DNA of 64,000 nt from an uncultured Collinsella sp. (GCA_900544875.1 UQWS01000009.1:8846-72845), one strand, 5' to 3'; numbered from the stretch's first letter, positions 16,063-26,153 are shown. Translations and numbers: made by a program. The notes: generated by a model from the letters alone, not told the origin.

Positions 16063-17625
16063 CTACTTACCGTCGTCGTCTTCGGCTTCTTCGCGCGCAT
16101 AGAGCTCCAGCATGCGGCGGCGGTATTCGCGCACAGCGAGCTTGGCGCGCTCCAGGCGGCGGCGCTCACGCGGAGTCAGCTCGGACGGGTCGACCTCGTC
16201 TCCATAGGTCTTATCGGCAAGCAGGTGCGCCGCGTCCACGATGCGGGCATCGATGTGGCCGCTCGCTGCCTCGGCGGAAAGACGCTCGGCAATCGTATCG
16301 AGCGTAGGCAGGCCCTCGAATACGCGACCATGGCCATGCGAGGTCAGCAGCTCGTGCTCGCGCGCGAGCAAGCTCGCTAGGTCGTGGTGGGCGCGCAAGA
16401 TGTCGAGCGCATCGGATGGATGCTCGGCAACCTCTGCCACGGCGGCGACCGGTGCGGCATCCACCACGCGGTAGAAGAGCTGCGCGAGCAATGGCATCAA
16501 GAACACCGTGATGGCACCGGCGGCAACCATGACCGACGCAATATCTTGCGACAGCGCGCCCGCGTTGACGGCAACGCTCGTAACGGCAACGATGATCGGC
16601 AGCGCCGTGGTGCAGTACAGGGCCACGGTAATGCGACCATACGCCGACACATCGCGCGTCGCAGGACAAATGCTCATGGAAATAAGAATGGGCACGGCAC
16701 GAATAATCAACAACGCCACGATAAAGCCCACGAGCAGACCCGGGCGCGACGCCACGGCCGTCAGATCGATCTTTGCGCCCGATACGGTAAAGAACACCGG
16801 AATCAAAAAACCGTAGGCCAGACCGTCGAGCTTGGTCTCGAGCGTATGGTTGCCCTCGGGGATGATATAGCGCAGGACAAAGCCGGCGGCAAAAGAACCC
16901 AACACGATGTCGAGATCAAAGACAGCCGAGAATGCCACGAGCGTGACCAGGATGAGCACCGTCAGGCGCACGAAGGTCTGCGACGTGGTATCGGCGCGCT
17001 CCTCAACAAATGCAAAGAAGCGGCTGCCGACGCGCTTGGAGCGGCTCGGGACCACGGCCAGCAACACGCAAACCACCGCAAACAAGCCAAGGATAACGAG
17101 CGTTTGGATGCCAGTGCGGGCAGACAACAGCACCGACATGGCGAGCACGGGACCGAGCTCGCCCCAAGTGCCATACGCGAGAATCGAGTCGCCCACGCGC
17201 GTGCCGGTGAGCGAGCGCTCACGCATGATGGGCACAAGCGTACCGAGCGCCGTCGAAGTGAGGGCAAGCGTCACGGCGATACCGTCGAAATGACTGACTG
17301 AGAACCACGGGGTAAAGCGCACGGCAAGCCAGGCGATACCAAACGTGACGACCCACGTCGCCAAGCCGTAGCGCCCCTCGACGCCCGTGATGCTCTTGGG
17401 GTCGATCTCAAAGCCGGCAAGCAGGAACAAAAAGGCCAGGCCCAGCTCGGACACCAGCGAGACCTCAGCATCTACATGGATGACGCCGAGCATATGGGGT
17501 CCCAGTACCGCGCCGAGCACGAGCAAAAAGACCGTCTCGGGAACGGGTTTTCCGGGAATCGCCGAGGCGATAAAAGGACTCGCAAAGGCCACGAGTGCGA
17601 TGATGGCGAGCGAAACGAATGCCAT
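16063..17625 (-). CDS. Cation:proton antiporter (CPA2/KefB-like)
   Basis: A 520-aa membrane antiporter with about twelve helices in residues 1-385 and a cytoplasmic tail of about 130 charged residues. Family signs are PVPETVFLLVLGAVLGPHMLG, FLFLLAGFEID, TLALTSTALGTLVPI and the FLIPVFFTVSGAKID segment. These proteins exchange sodium or potassium for protons across the membrane. The tail lacks a recognisable TrkA-N (RCK) domain, unlike KefB/KefC. AGAAAGG precedes the ATG. The gene is monocistronic, divergent from purL. Confidence 0.88.
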   Translation of the reverse strand: MAFVSLAIIALVAFASPFIASAIPGKPVPETVFLLVLGAVLGPHMLGVIHVDAEVSLVSELGLAFLFLLAGFEIDPKSITGVEGRYGLATWVVTFGIAWLAVRFTPWFSVSHFDGIAVTLALTSTALGTLVPIMRERSLTGTRVGDSILAYGTWGELGPVLAMSVLLSARTGIQTLVILGLFAVVCVLLAVVPSRSKRVGSRFFAFVEERADTTSQTFVRLTVLILVTLVAFSAVFDLDIVLGSFAAGFVLRYIIPEGNHTLETKLDGLAYGFLIPVFFTVSGAKIDLTAVASRPGLLVGFIVALLIIRAVPILISMSICPATRDVSAYGRITVALYCTTALPIIVAVTSVAVNAGALSQDIASVMVAAGAITVFLMPLLAQLFYRVVDAAPVAAVAEVAEHPSDALDILRAHHDLASLLAREHELLTSHGHGRVFEGLPTLDTIAERLSAEAASGHIDARIVDAAHLLADKTYGDEVDPSELTPRERRRLERAKLAVREYRRRMLELYAREEAEDDDGK

Positions 17626-17809
17626 GTGATGCCTTTCTCTTGTTTGCGCTTCACTGTAGCACCCTCGCCGCCCTCAACGCGCCGAGAGCTGTCGTATCAT
17701 AGTGAGGTTTACAAACATGTGGCTCAAGGCGACCGCAGGGCAGACCCCGCAAACCGACCGCTGCCGCATACCGTACCGTACGCCCAACCGATCAGGAAGG
17801 CAGGAACCA

Positions 17810-20800
17810 ATGGTCTCTCGTATCTACGTGGAGAAGAAACCCGGGTTCGACGTCGAGGCTCAGCAGCTCAAGGGCGAGCTGACCGAAATTCTCGGCATCA
17901 AGGGCATCGAGGCCCTGAGGATTATCAACCGCTACGACGTCGAGGGCATCGACAAGGAGCTTTTCCGGTCCTGCGTGCCGACCGTCTTTAGCGAGCCCCA
18001 GGTCGATGTGACCTACGACGAGCTCCCCGCAAGCGATGGCGCCGTCTTTGCCGTCGAATTCCTGCCTGGCCAGTTTGACCAGCGCGCCGACTCCGCCAGC
18101 GAGTGCGTGCAGCTCATCAGCCAGGGCGAGCGCCCCGCCGTGCGCTCCGCCAAGGTCTATATGATCTCGGGCGCTCTGGACGAGGCCGCCATCGATGCCA
18201 TCAAGCACTACGTGGTGAACCCCGTCGAGGCGCGCATCGCCTCGCTCGACCTGCCCGAGACGCTGTACATGGAGACCCCCGAGCCCCAGCCCGTCGAGGT
18301 GCTCGACGGTTTCCGCGAGCTCGACGAAGCCGGCCTTGCCGCCTTTATTTCCGAGCGCGGCCTTGCCATGGACGAGGCGGACATCGCCTTCTGCCAGCAG
18401 TACTTCCGCGATGAGGATCGCGACCCCACCATCACCGAGATCCGCGTGATCGACACCTACTGGTCTGATCACTGCCGCCACACCACCTTCGGCACCGTCC
18501 TGGACGACGTGACGATCGACGACGCCGTGGTGCAGCAGGCCTTCGACCGCTACATGGAGATGCGCCACGAACTCGGTCGCGACACCAAGCCCGTCTGCCT
18601 CATGGACATGGGCACCATCGGCGCCAAGTACCTCAAGAAGACCGGCGTCATGACCGATGTCGACGAGTCCGAGGAGATCAACGCCTGCACCGTCAAGGTG
18701 AAGGTCGATGTCGACGGCGAGGACCAGGACTGGCTGTTCCTCTTTAAGAACGAGACCCACAACCACCCGACCGAGATCGAGCCCTTCGGTGGTGCCGCCA
18801 CCTGCGTGGGCGGTGCCATCCGCGACCCGCTGTCGGGCCGCAGCTACGTGTACCAGGCCATGCGTGTCACCGGCGCCGGCGGCCCCACCGTCCCCGTGTC
18901 CGAGACGCTCGAGGGCAAGCTGCCGCAGCGTAAGCTCGTGACCACTGCTGCCGCCGGCTACTCCAGCTACGGCAACCAGATCGGCCTTGCCACCGGTCAG
19001 GTCAACGAACTCTATCACCCCGGCTACGTCGCCAAGCGTATGGAGGTCGGCGCCGTCGTGGGCGCCACCCCGGCAAACCACGTGCGTCGCGAGTGCCCCG
19101 CCCCCACCGACAAGATCATCCTGCTGGGCGGCCGCACTGGCCGTGATGGCATCGGTGGCGCTACCGGCTCTTCCAAGACCCAGAACACCGAGTCCATCGA
19201 GACCTCGGGTGCCGAGGTCCAGAAGGGCAACGCCCCGGTCGAGCGCAAGCTGCAGCGCCTGTTCCGCCGCGGCGACGCCTGCCGTCTGATCAAGCGCTGC
19301 AATGACTTTGGCGCTGGCGGCGTCTCGGTCGCCGTGGGCGAGCTTGCCGACGGCCTGTACGTGGACCTGGACACCGTGACCAAGAAGTACGACGGTCTTG
19401 ACGGCACTGAGCTCGCCATCTCCGAGTCCCAGGAGCGCATGGCCTGCGCCGTCGCCGATGGTGACGTCGATGAGTTCATGGGCTACGCCGCCGAGGAGAA
19501 CCTGGAGGCGACCGTCATCGCCGAGGTTACCGCCGAGCCGCGCATGCGCATGGCCTGGAACGGCGTCGCCATCGTCGACCTGTCCCGCGAGTTCCTCAAC
19601 TCCAACGGTGCACCCAAGCACCAGGTCGCCCACGTCTGCGCCCGTAGCGTGTGGCAGCCCAGCTGGGCCGGCACCACGCTCGCCGAGCGCATGACCTCGC
19701 TTGTCACCGACCTCAACGTCGCCTCCAACAAGGGCCTTTCCGAGCGCTTCGACTCCACCATCGGCGCCGCGACCGTGCTCATGCCCTTTGGCGGCAAGAC
19801 GCAGCTCACTCCGAGCTCTGCCATGGTCGCCAAGTTCCCCGTGGACGGCGAGACCACCACGGCGAGCGCTATGGCATGGGGCTTCAACCCCTACCTGATG
19901 GAGGCCGACCAGTTTGCGGGCGCCTACCTGTCCGTAGTCGAGTCCATCGCCAAGCTCGTTGCCGCCGGCTTTGAGCACAAGCGCGCCTACCTCTCCTTCC
20001 AGGAGTACTTCGAGCGCCTGCGCACCGAGGCCGAGCGTTGGGGCAAGCCCATGGCAGCCGTCCTGGGTGCCCTTATGGCCCAGGTCGATCTGGGTGCCGG
20101 CGCCATCGGCGGCAAGGACTCCATGAGCGGCTCCTTTGAGGACGAGGCCGGCGAGCTCAACGTTCCGCCGACCCTGATCAGCTTCGCTGTGGCCGTGGGC
20201 CGCGCGGCGCGCGCTGTCTCCCCTGAGTTCAAGGGTCTGACGCACCGCGTCGTCCGCATCGCCCCCGCCACCTACGGCGAGGACTACCGTCCCGATGCCC
20301 AGCAGCTGCTCGCCGCATTTGACGCCGTCGAGGCGCTCACTGCTACCGGCAACGCCCTGGCCATCTCCACGCCCGGCTACGGCTGCGGCGCCGAGAGCCT
20401 CTTTAAGATGTGCGTCGGCAACCAGATCGGTATCGAGCTTGCCGAGGATGTGGACGTGGAGAGCTTCTTCACCCCGCTCTACGGCAGCTTTATCGTCGAG
20501 CTCGCCGATGACGCCGAGCTGCCCGAGGTCGCCGACGGCGTTGTCGTCGAGCCCCTGGGCACCACCGTCGAGGGCTATGTCATCGACACCGGCTCCGAGG
20601 TCATCGAGCTCTCCGAGCTCCAAGAGGCCTGGGAGAGCGGCATCGAAGGTGTCTTTGCCTACCGCAGCACCGGCGAGCAGCCCGAGGTCGAGACCATCGA
20701 CTATCGCACCAAGGATATCCACGTGTACGGCGGCGCCAAAATCGCCCGCCCGCGCGTGATTATCCCGGTGTTCCCCGGCAACAACTGCGAGTACGACAGC

Positions 20801-21556
20801 GCCCGCGCCTTCCGCGCCGCCGGCGCCGAGGCCGACACCTTCGTGATCAACAACCTCACGCCCGAGGCTGTTGCCGAAAGCACCCACGAGCTTGCCCGTC
20901 GCATCCGCCAAAGCCAGATCGTCATGATCCCCGGCGGCTTCTCGGGCGGCGACGAGCCCGACGGCTCCGCCAAGTTCATCACGGCGTTCTTCCGCGCTCC
21001 CGAGGTCACCGAGGCAGTTCGCGACCTGCTCAAGGCCCGCGACGGCCTGATGCTGGGCATCTGCAACGGCTTCCAGGCCCTGATCAAGCTCGGCCTGGTA
21101 CCCTACGGCGACATCGTCGACGCCACGCCCGATGCGCCCACGCTGACGTTCAACACCATCGGTCGCCATCAGAGCCGCCTGGTGCGCACCCGCATCTCGT
21201 CCAACCTGTCCCCGTGGCTGTCGCAGTGCAGCCTCGACGACCCCTACACCGTCGCCATCAGCCACGGCGAGGGCCGCTTTGTCGCCAACGACGAGGTGCT
21301 CGCCCAGCTGATCGCCAACGGCCAGGTCGCCACGCAGTACGTGGGCGAGGACGGCAAGCCCAGCATGGATCTTTCCGTCAACCCCAACGGCTCCGTACTC
21401 GCCATCGAGGGCATCACGAGCCCCGACGGCCGCGTCCTGGGCAAGATGGGCCATGCCGAGCGTCGCGGCGACAACCTGTACCGCAATGTGCCCGAGCAAT
21501 CCCCCGGCGATAAGTTCATGCCGATCTTTGAGAGCGGCGTAGCCTACTTCGCTTAA
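17810..21556 (+). CDS. purL: Phosphoribosylformylglycinamidine synthase, single-chain
   Basis: A 1248-aa FGAM synthase, the fourth step of purine synthesis, with synthase and glutaminase in one chain. The AIRS-type repeats carry HNHPTEIEPFGGAATCVGG, the later QNTESIETSGAEVQKGNAP and LGAGAIGGKDSMSGSF. The C-terminal glutaminase domain (about residue 980 onward) has PGGFSGGDEPDGSAK, the nucleophile Cys in GICNGFQALIKLG and the His region ISHGEGRF. This length and order match the single-chain PurL of clostridia and Coriobacteria rather than the PurLQS complex. The start ATG at 17810 follows AGGAAGGCAGGAA. Codon use is highly biased to C-ending codons, suggesting strong expression. Confidence 0.95.
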   Translation: MVSRIYVEKKPGFDVEAQQLKGELTEILGIKGIEALRIINRYDVEGIDKELFRSCVPTVFSEPQVDVTYDELPASDGAVFAVEFLPGQFDQRADSASECVQLISQGERPAVRSAKVYMISGALDEAAIDAIKHYVVNPVEARIASLDLPETLYMETPEPQPVEVLDGFRELDEAGLAAFISERGLAMDEADIAFCQQYFRDEDRDPTITEIRVIDTYWSDHCRHTTFGTVLDDVTIDDAVVQQAFDRYMEMRHELGRDTKPVCLMDMGTIGAKYLKKTGVMTDVDESEEINACTVKVKVDVDGEDQDWLFLFKNETHNHPTEIEPFGGAATCVGGAIRDPLSGRSYVYQAMRVTGAGGPTVPVSETLEGKLPQRKLVTTAAAGYSSYGNQIGLATGQVNELYHPGYVAKRMEVGAVVGATPANHVRRECPAPTDKIILLGGRTGRDGIGGATGSSKTQNTESIETSGAEVQKGNAPVERKLQRLFRRGDACRLIKRCNDFGAGGVSVAVGELADGLYVDLDTVTKKYDGLDGTELAISESQERMACAVADGDVDEFMGYAAEENLEATVIAEVTAEPRMRMAWNGVAIVDLSREFLNSNGAPKHQVAHVCARSVWQPSWAGTTLAERMTSLVTDLNVASNKGLSERFDSTIGAATVLMPFGGKTQLTPSSAMVAKFPVDGETTTASAMAWGFNPYLMEADQFAGAYLSVVESIAKLVAAGFEHKRAYLSFQEYFERLRTEAERWGKPMAAVLGALMAQVDLGAGAIGGKDSMSGSFEDEAGELNVPPTLISFAVAVGRAARAVSPEFKGLTHRVVRIAPATYGEDYRPDAQQLLAAFDAVEALTATGNALAISTPGYGCGAESLFKMCVGNQIGIELAEDVDVESFFTPLYGSFIVELADDAELPEVADGVVVEPLGTTVEGYVIDTGSEVIELSELQEAWESGIEGVFAYRSTGEQPEVETIDYRTKDIHVYGGAKIARPRVIIPVFPGNNCEYDSARAFRAAGAEADTFVINNLTPEAVAESTHELARRIRQSQIVMIPGGFSGGDEPDGSAKFITAFFRAPEVTEAVRDLLKARDGLMLGICNGFQALIKLGLVPYGDIVDATPDAPTLTFNTIGRHQSRLVRTRISSNLSPWLSQCSLDDPYTVAISHGEGRFVANDEVLAQLIANGQVATQYVGEDGKPSMDLSVNPNGSVLAIEGITSPDGRVLGKMGHAERRGDNLYRNVPEQSPGDKFMPIFESGVAYFA

Positions 21557-21594
21557 AGCTTTCCCATCGGGTACAATCCCCTCGGGTAACAACA

Positions 21595-21630
21595 CCCGCC
21601 ACCGGCACCTCCGGTGGCGGGTTCTTTTTT
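21595..21630 (+). terminator. Intrinsic terminator of purL
   Basis: A perfect 11-bp stem CCCGCCACCGG / CCGGTGGCGGG with a five-base loop is followed by TTCTTTTTT. It ends 26 bases before the next start codon, so the transporter gene must have its own promoter or rely on read-through. Confidence 0.92.
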
Positions 21631-21655
21631 GCTTCGCGCATGTAGGAAGGACATC

Positions 21656-22591
21656 ATGGAAAGCCGCAAGCCGCATCTCGCCACCCTGCCCGGACTTATC
21701 CTGGGCTGTCTTGTTTGCTGTGTACTCTGGGGATCGGCCTTTCCCTGCATCAAGATCGGCTACGCACTCTTTGGGATCCCGGCGCACGATAGCGCCTCGC
21801 AGCTACTCTTTGCAGGTTTGCGTTTCACGCTTGCCGGCATCCTGGTTATCGTCGGCATGAGCACAGCTCAGCGCCGCCCGCTCGTCCCACAGGTACGCGA
21901 TATCAAGCCCATCTGCATCCTGTCACTCTTCCAGACTATCGGGCAGTACTTCTTTTTCTATCTGGGACTCTCGCGCGCCAGTGCCATGTCAAGCTCCATC
22001 ATCGAGTCCAGCGCCAACTTCTTGGCCATCCTCTTTGCCGCCCTGGCGTTTCGCACCGAAAAGCTCGATGCGGCCAAGGTGCTCGGCTGTGTACTGGGCT
22101 TTGCCGGCGTCGCGCTCGTCAACCTTTCGGGCGCGGACGGCACCTTTGGCTTTACGCTCGACGGCGAGGGCTTTATCCTGGCCTCCACCGTCGCGGGTGC
22201 CCTGTCGACCTGCCTGATCGGCATCTTCTCGCGCGAGCACGACGGTGTCTTGCTTGCCGGGTGGCAGTTCTTGGTCGGCGGCCTGGTCCTCACCGCCATC
22301 GGCTTTTTGATGGGCGGCGCGCTCTCCCCCACGGCGATTGCCCCCGCCATCGCGCTCATCATCTACATGGCACTCATCTCCGCCGTCGCGTACTCGCTGT
22401 GGTCGCGCCTGCTTGCCGTCAACCCCGTCAGCCGCGTCTCGGTCTTTGGGTTTATGAACCCCGTCTTTGGTGTGCTGCTGAGCGCGCTGCTGCTCGGCGA
22501 GGGCGCTGGCACGAGCCCCGTTACCGTACTTGTTGCCCTACTGTTGGTCTGCGGCGGCATCATCATTGTCAACAAACCTAAAAAGGCCTAA
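21656..22591 (+). CDS. DMT superfamily (EamA) transporter
   Basis: A 311-aa protein with ten predicted transmembrane helices arranged as two EamA repeats. The first repeat has VLWGSAFPCIKIGY and FFFYLGLSRASAMSSSIIESS; the second has ISAVAYSLWSRLLAVNPVSRVSVFGFMNPVFGVLLS. EamA proteins export metabolites such as amino acids; the substrate is unknown. TAGGAAGG precedes the ATG at 21656. Confidence 0.88.
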   Translation: MESRKPHLATLPGLILGCLVCCVLWGSAFPCIKIGYALFGIPAHDSASQLLFAGLRFTLAGILVIVGMSTAQRRPLVPQVRDIKPICILSLFQTIGQYFFFYLGLSRASAMSSSIIESSANFLAILFAALAFRTEKLDAAKVLGCVLGFAGVALVNLSGADGTFGFTLDGEGFILASTVAGALSTCLIGIFSREHDGVLLAGWQFLVGGLVLTAIGFLMGGALSPTAIAPAIALIIYMALISAVAYSLWSRLLAVNPVSRVSVFGFMNPVFGVLLSALLLGEGAGTSPVTVLVALLLVCGGIIIVNKPKKA

Positions 22592-22649
22592 CAAACCAGG
22601 CCCTTGCATATGCCGCACTTGCAGCGGACGTTCGCGTGGTCGCTTTTTT

Positions 22650-23801
22650 CTAGCGTATCTGGACGCCGGCCTTCTTCTTCTCGTACTTTACGCGGTAGAG
22701 CTCCACGTCGGCGGCGCGAAGCAAGTCTTGCCAGGTATCGACACCATCACCGACCCGTGCATAGCCGATGGACATCCGCAACAGATACGGCACCTCGGCG
22801 CGTGCGAGCTCATCGTTGATCGCCTCGCACAGATGTATGATGTCCTGCTCCGCTGCCCCCTTTTGGAGCACCACGAACTCGTCGCCGCCATAACGTGCAA
22901 TAAAGCCACCAGACGCCGAGCAAACCTCTTTGAGCGCAGCAGATATGACCTGGAGGGCATGGTCGCCCTCCACATGTCCATAGCGATCGTTAATCTGCTT
23001 AAAGCCGTCAGCGTCCATCATGAGCAGATACACATCTTCGGCCTGATCCACATTTGAGAAGAGCGACAGCATATAGGTCTCAAAACGGTTGCGATTGTTG
23101 AGGCCAGTCAATGGGTCGGTCGAGATGAGCTGCTCCTGGTAGACGATGTAGAGCAGCAACATGCTAATCATTATGCCGACGCAAAGGCCGGGCACCGAGA
23201 ACGCGACCTGAAAGGTGCCACCCACCAGAGCGGGAATAGCGAAGAATGCCAGAGTACGATAAATGGCCTTCTTTTGCAGGCTTTCAACCCGTAGGGAATG
23301 CACAAAAGCGTGCAAGGACGTATATATGACGTAGCAGTAGCTCACGATAGGCTGAATCATATAGGCGACGCCACGGCGGTACACACCCTGAGCATCGATG
23401 TAGAACAAGGCGTGCGTCCAGTAACTGGTAAACGCCAGCACGACCACCAGAGCCGTAGGCAACGTTACAAGAGCCACTCTAGAGCGCGCGGTCAAAAGGC
23501 GAGAGCCCTGCACCGTCTCGGAATAGATAAACCAAATGAGACACGCGATGGCAAAGAGCGAAAACGAAACCGCGTTGGAAATCCAGTTGGCAGCAATGCC
23601 CAACGTGCCGTCCACACCGTCTGAAAGCGTCCAGATCATATCGAATAATATGTACGCGGCAGAGGTGTAGCCAAGCATGCTAAACAATAGCTGCTGGGTG
23701 CTCGAGAACAAGGAGCGACGACTTCGCACGGCAAGCCCGATAAGAACAATCATGCATAGCACGAATATCTCAATCTTGAGTGCCTTAACCACTAGCGCCA
23801 T
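22650..23801 (-). CDS. Membrane-bound GGDEF diguanylate cyclase
   Basis: The N-terminal half (about residues 1-210) has six or seven transmembrane helices; the C-terminal half is a GGDEF domain with DPLTGLNNRNRFE, DADGFKQINDRYGHVEGD and an intact active site RYGGDEFVV. It should make cyclic di-GMP from two GTP at the membrane. The inhibitory I-site (RxxD before the loop) is absent: the aligned residues are SASG. The start is uncertain; ATG at 23801 is chosen, with a GTG nine bases downstream and a TTG upstream as alternatives. It is monocistronic. Confidence 0.9.
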   Translation of the reverse strand: MALVVKALKIEIFVLCMIVLIGLAVRSRRSLFSSTQQLLFSMLGYTSAAYILFDMIWTLSDGVDGTLGIAANWISNAVSFSLFAIACLIWFIYSETVQGSRLLTARSRVALVTLPTALVVVLAFTSYWTHALFYIDAQGVYRRGVAYMIQPIVSYCYVIYTSLHAFVHSLRVESLQKKAIYRTLAFFAIPALVGGTFQVAFSVPGLCVGIMISMLLLYIVYQEQLISTDPLTGLNNRNRFETYMLSLFSNVDQAEDVYLLMMDADGFKQINDRYGHVEGDHALQVISAALKEVCSASGGFIARYGGDEFVVLQKGAAEQDIIHLCEAINDELARAEVPYLLRMSIGYARVGDGVDTWQDLLRAADVELYRVKYEKKKAGVQIR

Positions 23802-23847
23802 CCCTTCAATACCCAAGTGGTCAGAATCGCCCAATTCGAATCAGGGC

Positions 23848-23937
23848 AATAAACACCCCTTTACTCCGCAGGGGTAAAGGGGATAATAGCAGAGCGCCCG
23901 AACATCACTGCAAAACAGTTTCTGTTCGGGCGCCCAT
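23848..23937. terminator. Two hairpins between kdgT and the GGDEF gene
   Basis: One hairpin pairs CCCCTTTAC with GTAAAGGGG (about 23855-23882). The other pairs GCGCCCGAACA with TGTTCGGGCGC (about 23901-23935), enclosing a smaller ACTG/CAGT stem. They lie after kdgT on the minus strand and probably end its transcript; no strong T-run follows. Confidence 0.55.
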
Positions 23938-23982
23938 ACGGCGCGAATTGCACACGCCGGCATCATTGATGGGTATCGATTG

Positions 23983-25005
23983 CTACTCGCCATCGATGTC
24001 AGTCGCGACGGCCTCCTCGATGGCCTCGACACCGACAGGCGACAGATCCTCCTTGCCTTGGCAGAACTTCTTGTCGACCCAGCCAGTCAGAATCGGAGCC
24101 ATGACCGCCGTGATGATAACGGCGGTGGCGATCTGAGCGTACGCGGTGGGCGCAAGCTCGGCGTAGCGCGGTGCGACCTCGGCGAGGGCAACCGGTGTGG
24201 TCATAGCCGTGCCGGCAATGGTGGAGCAAGCCACAGCGGCCTTGCCATTGCCGCCGCACAGACGCTCGAACGCAAAGGTGATGGGACCGACGACAAACAG
24301 CGTGACAAGGCCCAGCAAGATGCCGGAAATACCGCCGGTGATAAAGCTCGACAGGCTCATGGACGCACCGAGCTGAAATCCGATGACGGCAATCGCGGGA
24401 TTGGCACCGGGAACCAGCAGGTTCTTGATAAACGGGAACAGGTTGCCCAGAACCATGCCAATAACGAGTGGCAAGATGGAGCCGATAATGGTGCCAATGG
24501 GAATGTTGGCGAGGCCGGAAACACCGAGGATGATCATCGTGACGGCGGGGCCAGCCGTAAAGAACAGGATACCGACGGCGCCCTGCTCGGACTCATCGCC
24601 GAACTCGCCCATGATGCCCGTATAGAGCGCCATGTTGCAAAACGTGATGCCGCCGATGATAGACACGGAGCTCAGACCCAGGAAGTTGTCGTTAAAGAAA
24701 TATGCCACGCCCAGGCCGAGAGCCGCTGCGACGACCAGCTTGGGGATCAGCACGACGATACCGGTCTTGATGGCACCCGGCGTGGACTTAAAGCTGATGC
24801 CGGCGCCCACAAACAGCAGGATCGCGGCGACGATGGTATTGGAGCCACCGCGGCAGGCAGCCGTAAAGAAGCCGCCGATCTCAAAAACCTGCGGGCAGAA
24901 GGTGTTGAGCAAAAGACCGACGATCATCGGATAGATCATGATGTCGCCCGGGATGCGCGGGACCTTGAATTTCTTTTGCTCGTTGGCGGTCGCTTCCTGT
25001 GCCAT
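23983..25005 (-). CDS. kdgT: 2-keto-3-deoxygluconate permease
   Basis: A 340-aa membrane protein of the KdgT family with about ten helices. Diagnostic parts are KVPGD-like KVPRIPGDIMIYPMIVGLLL at the N-terminus, FVGAGISFKSTPGAIKTG, GDESEQGAVGILFFTAGP and GTAMTTPVALAEVAP. It imports 2-keto-3-deoxygluconate, a pectin/uronate breakdown product, with protons. No kdg catabolic gene lies next to it. GGGGG precedes the ATG at 25005; a longer frame upstream is possible. Confidence 0.92.
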   Translation of the reverse strand: MAQEATANEQKKFKVPRIPGDIMIYPMIVGLLLNTFCPQVFEIGGFFTAACRGGSNTIVAAILLFVGAGISFKSTPGAIKTGIVVLIPKLVVAAALGLGVAYFFNDNFLGLSSVSIIGGITFCNMALYTGIMGEFGDESEQGAVGILFFTAGPAVTMIILGVSGLANIPIGTIIGSILPLVIGMVLGNLFPFIKNLLVPGANPAIAVIGFQLGASMSLSSFITGGISGILLGLVTLFVVGPITFAFERLCGGNGKAAVACSTIAGTAMTTPVALAEVAPRYAELAPTAYAQIATAVIITAVMAPILTGWVDKKFCQGKEDLSPVGVEAIEEAVATDIDGE

Positions 25006-25147
25006 GAAACCCCCATTTCCGCTGACGGGGTACAAAAGCCCACGTCACGCTTTGCTACAGTAAAGTTTGACCATGGTACCAGAAGAAATAGACCAGCTCG
25101 GTGAGAAATTCGATTCGTTGGACAGGGGCGCTAAACGTGCCCCGCTC

Positions 25148-25471
25148 TTATATGAGGCTCAAAACGATATAGAACACGATGCCCGAAACACAGCACCACA
25201 GCATCGATTTTGTCTTGACCGCCACGGCCACGACGCCGGCAGCCGCAATCCAGGGAACCAAGGCAGGCCAGGGTCCCGCGTCGAACGCGCCGGGGCTCAC
25301 CAAGTCGTTGGCGACCAGCGCGGCAAAGGCAGCGGGCGGGATATAACCCAGGGCCTCGGTAATGCGGGGCGACAGCGTTCTCCCGCGCAAGGCAAACGCC
25401 GGCGCGATGCGAAAGAACGCGATAGCAGCCCACGACGACAGCCACAGAACCAAGAACTCGTTAACGGGCAT
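25148..25471 (-). CDS. azlD: AzlD family branched-chain amino acid export subunit
   Basis: A 107-aa protein with about four transmembrane helices and the AzlD signature GYIPPAAFAALVANDLV after an arginine-rich loop (FALRGRTLSPRITEAL). AzlD is the small partner of AzlC in export of branched-chain amino acids and analogues. Its ATG at 25471 lies inside the end of azlC (11-base overlap) with GGAAGAGG upstream, a coupled pair. A GTG nine bases earlier is an alternative start. Confidence 0.85.
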   Translation of the reverse strand: MPVNEFLVLWLSSWAAIAFFRIAPAFALRGRTLSPRITEALGYIPPAAFAALVANDLVSPGAFDAGPWPALVPWIAAAGVVAVAVKTKSMLWCCVSGIVFYIVLSLI

Positions 25472-26153
25472 CGCGGGCACCTCTTCCGTCTAATACAGCA
25501 TCGCACGCCAGCGCAATGGCAATGCCGACCACGACGCTTGCCGGCACGGCAATATTCGTGAAGCCCAAGAACTTGCATACGGCGACGGACACCGCGCCCG
25601 AAACCGCCGCGACAACGTTGCCGCGCGACAGCCGCTGCGAAAAGAGTAGACAGATAAAGAGCGACGTGCAGACGAAACTCGCAATAGCGGTGGGAACATC
25701 GACAACGGCACCGACGATGGCACCCATCGTGCACGAAGCGCCCCATGTCGCGATGAGGATCACGTTGAGCACGAAGGATTCGCGCGGGCCCCAATCCTCC
25801 CCCTCAACCAGCTTGGCAAGCGAGATGCCGTATGCCTCCTCGGTGAGCGTCGCGGCAACAGCCAGCGTCTGACGCTTCGAGGCGCCCGCCAGATGGGGTG
25901 CGATCGATGCCGAGTAAAGAGCGAAGCGCGAGGAGATGGCGGCGACGCTCGCGACGATCGACGCCGCAGGCACACCTGCCAGCCACAGATTGCAGATCAT
26001 AAACTGCCCGCTGCCCGTCACGAACGTGCTGCTCAGAGCAAAGACCATCCAGGGTTCCATTCCCGTCTGCCCCATGATCATTCCGCACGGCGCGCCTATT
26101 GCAACATAGGTAAGCATCACTGGCCAGACGGTTCTAACGATTTTGAGCACCAT
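25461..26153 (-). CDS. azlC: AzlC family branched-chain amino acid exporter
   Basis: A 230-aa protein with about five to six transmembrane helices and AzlC family segments: YVAIGAPCGMIMGQ, STFVTGSGQFM and YSASIAPHL, then LTEEAYGISL. With AzlD it forms the exporter subunit pair. The start at 26153 follows AGGATGAGAAG; the frame extends upstream to a TTG at 26222 but those residues are not membrane-like. Confidence 0.85.
   Translation of the reverse strand: MVLKIVRTVWPVMLTYVAIGAPCGMIMGQTGMEPWMVFALSSTFVTGSGQFMICNLWLAGVPAASIVASVAAISSRFALYSASIAPHLAGASKRQTLAVAATLTEEAYGISLAKLVEGEDWGPRESFVLNVILIATWGASCTMGAIVGAVVDVPTAIASFVCTSLFICLLFSQRLSRGNVVAAVSGAVSVAVCKFLGFTNIAVPASVVVGIAIALACDAVLDGRGARDAR

Noticed and set aside
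17792..21787. A very long open frame on the minus strand opposite purL
   Set aside because: purL is intact on the plus strand with strong motifs; in GC-rich genes with C-ending codons the opposite strand often stays open. The antisense protein has a low-complexity Gly/Ala/Val/Leu/Asp composition and no domain.
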